A stretch of DNA of 64,000 nt from Semisulcospira habei (lineage: Eukaryota > Mollusca > Gastropoda > Semisulcospiridae). Below, one piece after another: positions 22,351 to 32,352 of this stretch. Positions within the stretch are counted from its first letter, which is position 1. Each line of letters begins with the position of its first letter. A program made the translations under genes and the position numbers. The notes under the pieces were generated by a model. That model saw nothing but the letters and a program-made list of their open reading frames with translations. It had not been told where the DNA came from and did no database searches. The stretch lies in contig BTPG01000003.1 in NCBI GenBank assembly GCA_036245525.1, positions 211,242,070 through 211,306,069 of the forward strand. The letters run 5' to 3'.

Positions 22351-23467
22351 CGGAGATGTGTCCGCAGCAGCAAAGCCTCGATGCTCACAGTTTCAGCCTG
22401 TTCAAGGACCTCGACGTTGGTGACATAGTCACTCCAGTGAATGCCCAGGATGGTACGCAGGCAGCGCTGGTGGAAGCGTTCGAGGAGTCGTAGTTGGCTG
22501 CGGTAGAGGGCCCAGGACTCGGAACCATACAGCAGGGTGGTGAGGACCACAGCTCTGTACACGCTGATCTTGGTGCCTGTTTTCAGCTGTTGATTGTGCC
22601 ACACCCGCTTGAAAAGTCGCCCGAAAGCACTGTTCGCTTTTGCCAGCCTGCTGTCAAGCTCCTTGTCCAGCTTGGCGTCCGACGTGATAATGCAGCCAAG
22701 GTAAGTAAACTGGTGCACTGACTTTAGTTCAGACTCGCCAATGGTGATGTGAGGAGGGCGATACACTGTCTTGGGTGCCGGCTGATGGAGGACCTCTGTC
22801 TTTTTCAGACTGACCTCGAGTCCAAAGAGCTGGGCAGCATCTGCGAAGCAAGACGTGATGCGCTGCAGGGCTCTCTCTGTGTGTGCAACGAGGGCAGCAT
22901 CATCAGCAAAAAGCAGCTCACGAATCAGTTGGTCTAGGGTTTTCGTGTGGGCCTGCAGTCGTCTGAGGTTGAACAGGCTGCCATCGAGACGATACCTGAT
23001 GTACACTGCATCGTCATCATCGAGGTCCACTGTGGCCTGCTTCAACATCATGCTAAAAAAGATGGTGAAGAGGGTCGGTGCCAGCACGCAGCCCTGCTTT
23101 ACGCCGTTGAGAATAGGGAATGGTTCTGAGAGGTCATTGTTGAGTCTGACCTGGCCTTGCTGGTCCTCGTGTAGCTGGACAATCATGTTGAGGAACTTTG
23201 GGGGACAGCCAAGTCGCTCCAGGATCTGCCACATGCCTTGCCTGCTCACAGTGTCGAACGCTTTTGTTAGGTCGACAAATGTTACGTACAGCCCTTTGTT
23301 CTGCTCGCGGCACTTCTCCTGTAGCTGTCTCAGCACAAAGACCATATCGGTGGTGCTCCTGTTTGCTCTGAAGCCACACTGGCCCTCTGGGAGTTGGTCT
23401 TCAGCGATGGCAGGTACCAGCCGATTCAGGAGCAGCCTTGCAAGGATTTTCCCAGCAATGGACAGCT
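22349..23467 (-). mobile_element. LINE copy 2, internal fragment between (TA)n tracts
   Basis: Reverse complement of about 955-2077 of LINE copy 1 with very few differences. Both ends stop abruptly at (TA)n. It lacks the 5' part of the reverse transcriptase, the zinc finger and the tail. Confidence 0.93.
22349..23467 (-). pseudogene. Reverse transcriptase fragment, open frame
   Basis: About 373 residues from [12 protein letters not shown] to [12 protein letters not shown], without the two frameshifts of copy 1. [10 protein letters not shown] and [12 protein letters not shown] are present. Neither a start nor a stop of its own: the open frame runs into Tyr-Ile repeats coded by the flanking TA tracts, so it is a fragment. 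Confidence 0.9.
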
Positions 23468-23469
23468 GT

Positions 23470-23647
<178 letters not shown>

Positions 23648-23956
23648 CAAATTCAAACATGCAAAAGCTGTGTGCTTAACTGCATTTTATTACTGATACC
23701 ATTGGCACAATCAACTAGAAATGTAATTTCGTTTTAAAATACATGTGACATAAGTTCAAAACATTTTGTTAAAAGCAACTGTGGTTTAACATTTTTGATG
23801 ATACGCTCTACTTGTAAACAAAACAAACAAAATAAACAAATAACCAAACAAACAAAGAAAATCCACCAAGAAACATAAACACAAAACTCACGTTTAACTT
23901 AAAAGCAGTCTTCCGTAAAATAATGCAGCTGAATCATTTTGTTTTGTTGCTGTTTG

Positions 23957-24042
23957 TTAACCCTTTGCATGTCAGGAGCGATTTTTGTCACAATGATCCC
24001 TGTAGGAATCATCACCACCACTCCTGACACGCAAAGGGTTAA
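23957..24042. mobile_element. Family C hairpin element
   Basis: TTAACCCTTTGCATGTCAGG to CCTGACACGCAAAGGGTTAA. Inner arms ATGATCCCTGTAGGAATCAT form a second small palindrome. TTAA on both sides. Confidence 0.9.
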
Positions 24043-24185
24043 GAAGAAAATCACAGAAGCAATTATCACGCGATCAATCAGCTGTTCCATGCACAGATAC
24101 GCACTTTAAAAACGCGACAAATATAATCAAATATCTTGCTTTGCGCAAAGTTTTAACGCCTGGGCACAGCCAGACAATCTCAACT

Positions 24186-24249
24186 GCAAGAGGCATAGAA
24201 CCTCATGAGCCCCCGCAATTGCGGGGGCTCATGAGGTTCTCTGCCTCTT
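24186..24249. repeat. Family A hairpin
   Basis: CAAGAGGCATAGAACCTCAT against ATGAGGTTCTCTGCCTCTTG. The copy-specific GAACCT is mirrored by AGGTTC; other A copies have GATCCT/AGGATC. Confidence 0.9.
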
Positions 24250-24531
24250 GCCTGCGTTCTTTTGCATCCGCGTTCGTTGGACGGCTTGGGTTCTCATGCT
24301 TTGAATGCACGAGTGTTTGGTTGCGTTTTAAAAGTGCGTGACTGTATATATGCCTGTTCGTCTTTTGATTTTTTGTCACCCGACAGCTTCCGGCCGTAAG
24401 GTCCGAAATCACAGACCAGCAGGCTCATACTCACGTTCTCCCTTTGTACACGTGTTTGAGATCACGATGGAGACCTGGCCATGCGTGACCATTGCACAAA
24501 TTGTTTGAGCATGTCAGGCACGATAAGTGTC

Positions 24532-24745
24532 TTAACCCTTCTAGCCCCAAAGTCCCATTTCTCAAATTTTGGAGGTGTTGCCTAACGACTATGTACCAGT
24601 TGCAGGAGATGGATTGATCATGATAATTCAAGGGTAGTGCCAGATGAGCATGGCGCCTGCAGGCGCCAAGCTCATCTGGTACTACCCTTGGATTATCATG
24701 ATCAGTCCATCTCCTGCTGCAGGGTCCCAGGGCTAAAAGGGTTAA
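24532..24745. mobile_element. Family B hairpin element, full length
   Basis: TTAACCCTTCTAGCCCCAAA to GGCTAAAAGGGTTAA, TTAA on both sides. The core GCCAGATGAGC is mirrored by GCTCATCTGG, differing from the family AGATTAGC. Relative to the 16318 copy the flanks are inverted, so the element lies in the other orientation. Confidence 0.93.
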
Positions 24746-24837
24746 ACACCCAAAATTCCATATATAATACACACAAATAATGGTACAATAGTCTCATGGT
24801 GAACCAAAAACCATGACACAAGAATAATGACAAATTC

Positions 24838-24917
24838 ACCCTCTGGTTGTCAGTAGTGGTTTTGTCCTTGTGGAATCATCGCAACAAAAGCCTCTAGCAA
24901 CAGCCATAGGGTTAAAG
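24838..24917. mobile_element. Family C hairpin element, eroded
   Basis: ACCCTCTGGTTGTCAGTAGT to CAACAGCCATAGGGTTAA, with GGAATCATCGCAACAAAAGC inside. The left TTAA is lost. Confidence 0.72.
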
Positions 24918-25196
24918 TAACCAACAAACGAAGGAACACATTTTGACAAAATATTTCAAGATGTGTTTCTTTCTTCACTGGGTGGTTCGCTGCTGTTTTA
25001 CACACATGGCGGTCATTCTTATGGGCTGGATTTTTTCTGCAATTTTTTTTTTCAGACAAGAAAGATTAACACAACTATGTACGACAAACCCAAAGTGTCT
25101 TGCTAATACTGTGCTACTATGAATTATCAAAATCACATACATGTGGATATGTACGCTACAACCTTCTGGATATTAATAGATTTACTTTGCAAAGAC

Positions 25197-25345
25197 AAAT
25201 GCACACACACGCATGTATGCATAGACACGCACACACAAACACACCCACTTTTACATGTTTGCACAAAAACACACACATGTAAATGTGTGAACACAGACAT
25301 GCGCACACGCACACACTGAGACAATACACAGACAGAGAGACAGAG
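25197..25345. repeat. (CA)n-rich low complexity
   Basis: Interrupted ACACAC and GACAGAGAGACAGAG runs. 24920-25620 otherwise shows no gene. Confidence 0.85.
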
Positions 25346-25627
25346 CGAGACATTTATAATGGAATGTGACCAACTGGAAGAACAAGAACAAACATGTATC
25401 GAGACGACAGATTAAAAGCAAGGTTCACCTCTCATGTGGAAACATGCCTCCCATATGGCACACCCAAAACAATCTCTTTCTCTTTGTGCACAATTCATGT
25501 CGGTAGTCTAATGTGAATATACAAACGATCTTATACATGTGTCAAGTTACTGGTGCCTTTGTTCAATTCCACATGAACACTGAGACAAATGATACAGCTG
25601 CTCTATCATTGGAAACGTGTAAATCCC

Positions 25628-25811
25628 TTAACCCATTAAACCCCATTGGTGCACTTCCAAAATTTAGGAAGTGTCACTTAATGACTATGTACCTGTTGCA
25701 GGAGATGGCTTGACCATGGTAATTCAAGGGTAGTGCCAGATTAGCTTGGCGCCTTCAATTATCATGGTCAAGCCACCTCCTGCTGTAGGTCGTCGGGGTT
25801 GAATGGTTTAA
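25628..25811. mobile_element. Family B element with most of one arm deleted
   Basis: TTAACCCATTAAACCCCATT to GTTGAATGGTTTAA. The left arm is intact to GCTTGGCGCC, then jumps to TTCAATTATCATGG, losing about 30 bp of the right arm. Confidence 0.85.
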
Positions 25812-26008
25812 GAACAATATACAAACTCTAGAATACTCACTCAAATCAACACACTATGTACTATAAATGCATGTACACATGTAAGTTCATATGAAACTGA
25901 AAACTTAAAAATAGAACTCTATACATGCTTATCTTCTGTTGAACGCACTGGTTCTGTACTTTCGTAAGCTTCCAACACAGCAAGATGGTCTAAGTCGCCT
26001 GCTTGGTG

Positions 26009-26221
26009 TTAACCTTATATCCCCAAGGTCCCATTTCTCAAATTTTGCAGGTGTTGCCTAATGAATATGTACCAGTTGCAGAAGATGGATTGACCATGAC
26101 AATTCAAGGGCAGTGCCAGATTCGCTTGGCGCCTCCAGGCGCCAAGCCAATCTGGCACTACCCTTGAATTATCATGGTCAATCCATCTCCTGCTGTAGGG
26201 ACTCGAGGCTAAATGGGTTAA
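26009..26221. mobile_element. Family B hairpin element, full length
   Basis: TTAACCTTATATCCCCAAGG to GGCTAAATGGGTTAA. The core has an arm mismatch (GATTCGC against GCCAATC), one of the few unmatched pairs. Its right TTAA (26218-26221) is also the left TTAA of the next element. Confidence 0.92.
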
Positions 26222-26315
26222 ACCCTAACCTATGGCTGTCGGTATTGGGTTTTGTCGCAACGATTCCTGCAGGAATCATTGCAACAACGTTTGCCAACGA
26301 CAGCCGAAGGGTTAA
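26218..26315. mobile_element. Family C hairpin element abutting a family B element
   Basis: TTAAACCCTAACCTATGGCT to GACAGCCGAAGGGTTAA, with the inner palindrome GATTCCTGCAGGAATC. It shares one TTAA with the B element on its left. Confidence 0.85.
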
Positions 26316-26901
26316 CAACCAACAATCTCTGCTTCCAGTGAGCAAAGGGTCACTGGGCTGACGTTGGCCACAGCTGGCAAGAGCACAACTGTGCGTGAAG
26401 CAACTGCAACTGACTTTTGGTCTCACGACTATCTGCTTGCTGTGCCCCTGGCCATCAAAACAAAACCTGGCCATTATTTGTCTCGCCAGCCACACAGTAA
26501 AAAAAAGAAAAAAGAAAAGACAACTGCATTCTAATGCTGAGACTGCTGACCCTTGTCCAGTGCATTTTTTGACGTGATCATTCCTGCAGGGATCGCAAAC
26601 AACAACAAAAAAAAGAGCTGCTGACAGCCAAAGTGTTGCCACCTTTTAGGTCTGGATCTAGAGTCTCAGCAGCCTTTACAATCCTCAATTTGGCTTCTGT
26701 TAATTTTTTTCTCATGGTTTCCTATGGTGGCATCTATTTTGATTCCACAAGTGACTGATCAATATACCTTCTAACGTAACCAACAAGCAACTGCACAGAA
26801 ATCGCTAAGTGCCCTACACTGCATGGTGCATTCTTTGGAACACGATCTACATTGTGTGCTTGTCTGTGGTGTTGGACCTCTACAGCTTGAAGCAAAAGGC
26901 C

Positions 26902-26975
26902 CTTGGGCGGTGTCAGCCGCAGTGGGCCCGCGCACATCCATGCGCGGGCCCACAGCGGCCGACACCGGCCCAAGG
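26902..26975. repeat. GC-rich hairpin
   Basis: CTTGGGCGGTGTCAGCCGCA with GTGGGCCCGCGCA, then TGCGCGGGCCCAC and CGGCCGACACCGGCCCAAG. Flanking GTGTGCTTGTCTGTGGT and ACCAGCACGCACAGACATG extend the fold. Distantly like family D. Confidence 0.85.
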
Positions 26976-27545
26976 ATCGAAGACCAGCACGCACAGACAT
27001 GCGCCACGTCCCAAAAAGTTTTGATTTCTTCTCATGTTTCAATGTACATGAACTTCAACACGAAAATAAAACACCCGTACCAATCGTGCGGCCAACTCCT
27101 TACCTCTGCCAAAGACACATGAGTCTCAGGCGCCCACGCAGCTGCACAGACCTATGAGAATCGATGCCTCCAGCTGGTAGAGGTTGGCTAAAAACTACAC
27201 GAGACATTAACCGTACTAGCAGCAAGCACCCGTGTTTCAAGATGTCATCTTTTTTTATGGCGGTGTAATCATCCTTTTAATACAGCATTAATTTAGCCCA
27301 CGGCCTTATGTACTCTGTTTTAGGATGCTGTATCACAAGTTCAAGATGTGATAACATCATTAGCTTCAAGCTAAACTCCCCTGTTCATGAAAAAAAACCC
27401 TTGAAATTCTCTCCGAGGTATGGCTGTAACAAAACCAACACAACTGGATTCCGTCCCTGAATTTTTGTGGTGCAAAAAAAAAAAAAAATGCAAACAGAAA
27501 CTGAAAAATTGGATGGTCTTTCTTCCAGGCCTGTCAAACTGCCAG

Positions 27546-27604
27546 AGACATAGAGTCTCGTGAGCCCCTGCAGCTGCGGGGGCCCATCAGAATCTATCTC
27601 TTGT
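27546..27604. repeat. Family A hairpin, eroded
   Basis: AGACATAGAGTCTCGTGAGC and GCCCATCAGAATCTATCTCT form imperfect arms round GCAGCTGC. An older copy by its mismatches. Confidence 0.7.
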
Positions 27605-27652
27605 TGGCAGACTGGCCCTCATTTACATCCTCAAATCAGGGAGTCTTCAAAG

Positions 27653-28135
27653 TTAACCATTGACACCATCAACACACTACAGAAGGAGATGGGGCGACCA
27701 TGATAATTCAAGGGTTGTGGCACATTCACTTGGACCAGCCTCCCCTCCCCCGTCCGTAACTGTCAAATGCTCTCCTCATTCAAATCACTTCTCAAAACCC
27801 ACCTGTACAAGGCTGCCTTTTACTAGTGCATTTCCCCAGCCATGCACAATTCATCACCACTGTCACGCGTGCGCGTGTGTGTGTGTGTGTGTGTGCGTAT
27901 GTTGTGTGTGTGTGTGCGTGTTAGCTGTTAGCCTTTCATTGTATCAGCGCTTAGAGCTACTTTTTAGAATTAGCACGAAACAAATCTCCTTTATTATTAT
28001 TATTATTATTAGGCGCTAAGTTAATCTGGCACTACCCTCGAATTATCAAGGTCAATCATCTCCTTCAACTGATACATAGTCGTTAGGTGACACCTCCAAA
28101 ATATGGGAATGAGACCTTGGGGTTATATGGGTTAA
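27653..28135. mobile_element. Family B hairpin element with a LINE tail in its loop
   Basis: TTAACCATTGACACCATCAA and a left arm to CACATTCACTTGG (27735), then unrelated sequence, then AGGCGCTAAGTTAATCTGGC and the complete right arm to TATATGGGTTAA. The interruption lies at the hairpin centre. Confidence 0.87.
27736..28010 (+). mobile_element. CR1/L2-like LINE 3' fragment
   Basis: Short frame MLSSFKSLLKTHLYKAAFY then stop, the usual end of this reverse-transcriptase family (SFK..LKTHLFKxAF). Followed by (GT)n, TATCAGCGCTTAGAGCTAC and (ATT)n. Confidence 0.8.
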
Positions 28136-28399
28136 GAATAGGACTGCAAAATAAATGCAGTATGATGGGATTCTCTCAGGATTTGTGCAGTTAAAGCTGA
28201 ACATTATTCTAGAGGATTAAAAATACGTCAATTTGAGATCACACAAGATAAACGCAGATAAAATGATACAAAGTTCTTCTCCTGCTCTACTGAAATTAGA
28301 CCACAGCACATACATGTATGCATGCACACACAAAACTAAATGCCCTTATAATATTTATTTTTAAAAAAAAAGAAACAGACCCTGTTGCTTGTGACCCTG

Positions 28400-28580
28400 T
28401 CATTTAGCCCAGATGCACAGCAGCAGGAGATGGCCAGACCATGATAATTCAAGGGTAGTGCCAGATTTGCTTGGCGCCAAGCAAATCTGGCCCTACCCTT
28501 GAATTATCATGGTCGATCCACCTCCTGCAACTGCTGCATAGTCGTTTGGGAAATGTGGCCTTGGGCGGAAATGAGGTCAG
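28400..28580. mobile_element. Family B hairpin element, ends eroded
   Basis: Core GCCAGATTTGCTTGGC mirrored by GCCAAGCAAATCTGGC, a perfect copy-specific variant, with no spacer at the centre. Flanks CAGCAGGAGATGGCCAG and CTGGTCGATCCACCTCCTGC-like sequence. Terminal TTAA not found. Confidence 0.88.
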
Positions 28581-29043
28581 ATGGATTTACATCGTGCGGA
28601 TACTGTCTAGTGTCAACACATCAGTGTTTGTGGTAGAACCAGTCAGAGGGTAAAGCTGCTGGGGAAAAAACCCAAACAAACCCAAAAATCCACAGTATCC
28701 AATACGTCCATCACTCTGAATTATTATTACACACCATCAAATCAGGTCCAACACAGACATGTCCCCGGCATCCACTTGCGAAACGTAAAGTTGCACGAAT
28801 GTGCATGTGGTCTGCCTTCGTGACTCGCAAATACCGTGTTAACTCATCCTAGGTGCCAGGCATCAATTGCTGCTGGAATTGTCACTTAACATTGCTGCGG
28901 CTGGCCTGTGACACCCTACAGCAGGAGATGGATCGACCATGAAAGCTAGTGCCAGTGGGCACAGATATTGTTTCCGCAATATTTCTTAAAATAAACAAAG
29001 AAACCCAAGCCGTCCCAGGAAAATGGACTTATAATGATGTCAA

Positions 29044-29177
29044 CAAGAGGCATAGATCCTCATGAGCCCCAGCAACTGCGGTAAGTTAGTGCAACTGCGG
29101 GGGCTCATGAAGATCTATGTCTCTTGCAGATGAATCGTGTCGACTTTCTCGACATTGAAGGGGGGGGGGGGGGTTAA
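29044..29177. mobile_element. Family A2 hairpin element
   Basis: The hairpin at 29044-29126 has a long loop containing GCGGTAAGTTAGTGCAAC. The right end is ATTGAAG, poly(G), then TTAA. The same loop, reverse complemented, is in the copy at 32860-32942. Confidence 0.82.
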
Positions 29178-29587
29178 GAAAATTGCCCGATCAGCTCGGC
29201 GCAGCATTTTCCTGTTGCAATGGTTTATTTGTATATATTGATTTTATCAATGCATGTACCATACCTTTGTCATTTTGGAGCTTCTGCTAAAAATCGCTAT
29301 ACGCAAAAATCACAGTCCTGCAACGATCTTGTTCGAACGTTTTCCTTCTGCCACAGAGATGATCTTGTGTCACGTGACCATCTGAGTGACCACGAAGTAA
29401 ACTGTAATGGCACAAATGGCCACAAACACAAGATGAATAATCTCTGGAAAATATAAGTGAAACTGGAGTACAAATTCCCTTCCCTGCCAATGGTATAAAA
29501 ATGTTTTAAAACTTCTGAAGTCTCTGCAAACCGAGAACCCCATCCAATAACCCAAGTACATGTAACATGATCACAAAGTCTGGTCAG

Positions 29588-29654
29588 CAATAGGCACAGA
29601 TCCTCATGGGCCCCCACACCTCCAGGGGCTCATGGGGATCTTTGTCTCTTGCAG
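29588..29654. repeat. Family A hairpin, diverged
   Basis: ATAGGCACAGATCCTCATGG with GGGGCTCATGGGGATCTTTG; the centre CACACCTCC is unlike other copies. Confidence 0.78.
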
Positions 29655-29928
29655 TCAGATCGCATTTTTAGAACATCCAACATGAAAACAGATATTCACA
29701 AGAAAATGCCACCACCAACCAACACTGAAAGAGAAAATGTTATCATCTAGGCTACTGCCAACAAGTTACTGTTTGCATGACTGATACAAACGCGAAAGCC
29801 AGCCCCTTCCAGTGCAAGAGGTAGAGGACGGATCATCACAGGCCCTTGCTATGCTTTTTGCCGAGGACGACTGACGTCATAAACGTTCTTGACTGAGAGC
29901 GTCATCCACTTTACTCTGCATTTACTGT

Positions 29929-30140
29929 TTAACCCTTGTCATCCTGCTACACCCATTGTTTGAAATAAATCTGACTGACAGTTCAAGGGTGGTGCCAGAA
30001 TAGCTTGGCGCCTCAGGCGCCAAGCTATTCTGGCACCACCCTTAAACTAAAACAGTTGTTCTATCTCTTAATCTGTGATGCAGCCCTCACAGGACAATGA
30101 GCAAATTTGACAAAATCAGCCTCAGGATGTAATGGGTTAT
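29929..30140. mobile_element. Family B2 hairpin element
   Basis: TTAACCCTTGTCATCCTGC to CAGGATGTAATGGGTTA. Hairpin 29979-30047 pairs GTTCAAGGGTGGTGCCAGAA with TTCTGGCACCACCCTTAAAC. The arms differ from family B (GTGGTG, GAATAGC) but match each other. Confidence 0.87.
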
Positions 30141-30414
30141 ATACAACACAAGACAGGCGCACACACACACGCATCAAAACATCAGTACACAAAAGAATCT
30201 TCAACTATTACATCAACATTACAAATCAAACATACTAAATATGTGCCGCTCTGCGATTCTTCAAGCCGTAAGTTCCAAAATCATAGAACAGCACTTAAAG
30301 AGACATGGGCACATGACCATTTCATTTTACAATCAAAGTCTGTTTTTTTTCCCTCCTGTGCTATGTGCCAGCATAAAGCAAGGAGGGATAATGCAGACAC
30401 ATTGATTTGCCTCT

Positions 30415-30475
30415 CGGTTTGTGATTTTTAACATTATGGCCTCCCGGCATGAGGTTACAAAATCACAACTCAGAA
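30415..30475. repeat. Family D hairpin, diverged
   Basis: GTTTGTGATTTTTAACATTA and GGTTACAAAATCACAACTCA pair imperfectly. 30540-31390 has no gene; only a repeated CACAAACTTTCA motif. Confidence 0.65.
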
Positions 30476-31398
30476 CCATCTGGGTATGATCGGTTAATCT
30501 CTTACAACTGGTCCACAAAGATACTGAGAAACGTACGGCTAAAATAACAGACGAATACAAAATATTGTATGGTGCGTTCGTTTTTCGGAACTGGTCCTCA
30601 ATTTCGAGTCCTTCGGTTTTCCTGCATCTTACAGGGTTCCCAGCACAAAATCACCACAAAATCCACAAACTTTCAAGTACCCTTTGCTATAAATTCAAAG
30701 ACCAATATAACCCAAAGTAGTGGGGGTGGGGGTGATTTTAATTGTGGAATGAAAAAAAAATTACTTACGCTCCGGACTATAAGTCGTGAACACTGAATGC
30801 TCGAACACACCAATACACAAACTTGAAAATTAAAGAGTTTAAGACCTGCGCTAAAAGTTTTAAATAGCTGAGCGTTTGTTGGCTGAATCTTTCCTCAGCC
30901 ACTGTTTATACTTAGAACCTTCAAGCCACAAATCGTTAAAAACACAAGCGCCAGGCATGGTCAATGAGTGAGCGATGTGACCGGAAATAATATTAAAGGG
31001 AAATAATCATTCGCAAGTACATCCGGTCGAAATCGAAAGTACGTTTTTGCGTAGCTTTCTGGTAGCCGGATTTTATTTGTTTTGTTTGTGTGCGTGTATT
31101 TTGTTTGTTTTGTACATTATTTTTTTTTAAATTCGAAAAAATCGAAAAAGCAAAATGTGTACATGATGAAGCCAAGTAAGCAGAATTGTAAAATTCACAA
31201 ACTTTCACAAACCCTCCCCAAAAATGTCATTTTTCAAAGACTTTCCAGGGCCTGGAAAAAGGATTTTATTTTCCCCAAACTTTCACAAACTTTCCCAATC
31301 GCTACGAACCCTGATCTTATTACCAGGGCCACTTTCACCCACACAGTCCTGATGCACTCACATGCTACAACAATTACAAAACATGCAACAGTCCTGAA

Positions 31399-31459
31399 AG
31401 TTCAAGGGTGGTGCCAGAATAGCTTGGCGCCTAGCTATTTTGGCACCACCCTTGAACTT
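31399..31459. repeat. Family B2 hairpin, short centre
   Basis: AGTTCAAGGGTGGTGCCAGA with its complement CTTGGACAG-flanked TTTTGGCACCACCCTTGAAC. One centre side is deleted. Confidence 0.85.
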
Positions 31460-31861
31460 GGACAGTCCATCCGTCTCCTCAACCGTCAAGTACTCTTCAG
31501 AGGACAAATTCAAATCTGAGAACGTCAATATCATGGATCGATGAGTTACGAGAATCTAACCTGTTACCAATGGATGGAGCGTGTTTCTCGAGACAGAAAC
31601 TGTCAAATGAGTGCTGGAGGTTGGGAAACAGTGTGTCAGTTAAGCTTGTGCGAGTTGGTCCAGACTTAAATACATGCAGAGGCTCGTCAGAATCTTCGAG
31701 CACTGCATATGCACTCCAACCACAGAAGCAGAAAAACCTGTTTAAGTTACACTGTATTCCTACCCAACACACTACAATGATTAAAGGGATGACCATGCTA
31801 GCTACTGTGACAAAGCTAGCACCATATGTACTTGGTGTCTGAAGTTAGCATGGTGCCTGGA

Positions 31862-31950
31862 TCATGACAGTTCAAGGGTAGTGCTAGATGAGCTTGGTGC
31901 CTTCAGGCACCAAGCTCATCTGGCACTACACTTGAACTATCATGGCTGAC
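31862..31950. repeat. Family B hairpin, variant core
   Basis: AGATGAGCTTGGTGCC mirrored exactly by GGCACCAAGCTCATCT, with two copy-specific changes in both arms. It lies within 400 bp of the CERK stop codon, possibly in the 3' UTR. Confidence 0.9.
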
Positions 31951-32243
31951 CTGTCTCCTGCAAACTGGTGAACAGTTATTATATGACACCTCACAATTTT
32001 GGGGAAATCTTGGTGGGGAAGAGTAGTGCCAGAAAAAAAACCCACAACAACTTATCTTGGCACCAACCTTGAACTACCATGGCTGCTCTGCATCCTGAAA
32101 TTGATACACAATCATCAGACAACATCTGAGTTTCAGAAACTGTCTTGCTAATGAGTTGACGCAAAATCGTGAGGCGCACTTTCAACTGCTCCGACTCTTG
32201 CTTGTTGAAGGTCCCGTTCAGCATCTGTGAGGGCTCGCGAGGA

Positions 32244-32352
32244 TCACTGACAGTGAGACGCGAGGTTACAACAGATGGGGCATTTCTCTGCCTCCTGTTT
32301 GTTGCAGTCCTCAAGTCCGCGAGCAAACATCTTGATCAGCTGACAGTGAACC
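32244..32352 (-). CDS. CERK: CERK exon 13 (stop codon)
   Basis: Acceptor GTCTGCAG. Codes VHCQLIKMFARGLEDC, a Cys-rich tail ending LASHCQ, then TGA at 32244-32246. VHCQLVRLFARG is the C-terminal signature of CERK. The tail CPICC is unlike the human end. Confidence 0.94.

Noticed and set aside
26178..27157. Overlapping 80-150-codon frames
   Set aside because: They cover hairpin elements and the GC hairpin; no conserved motif in any frame.
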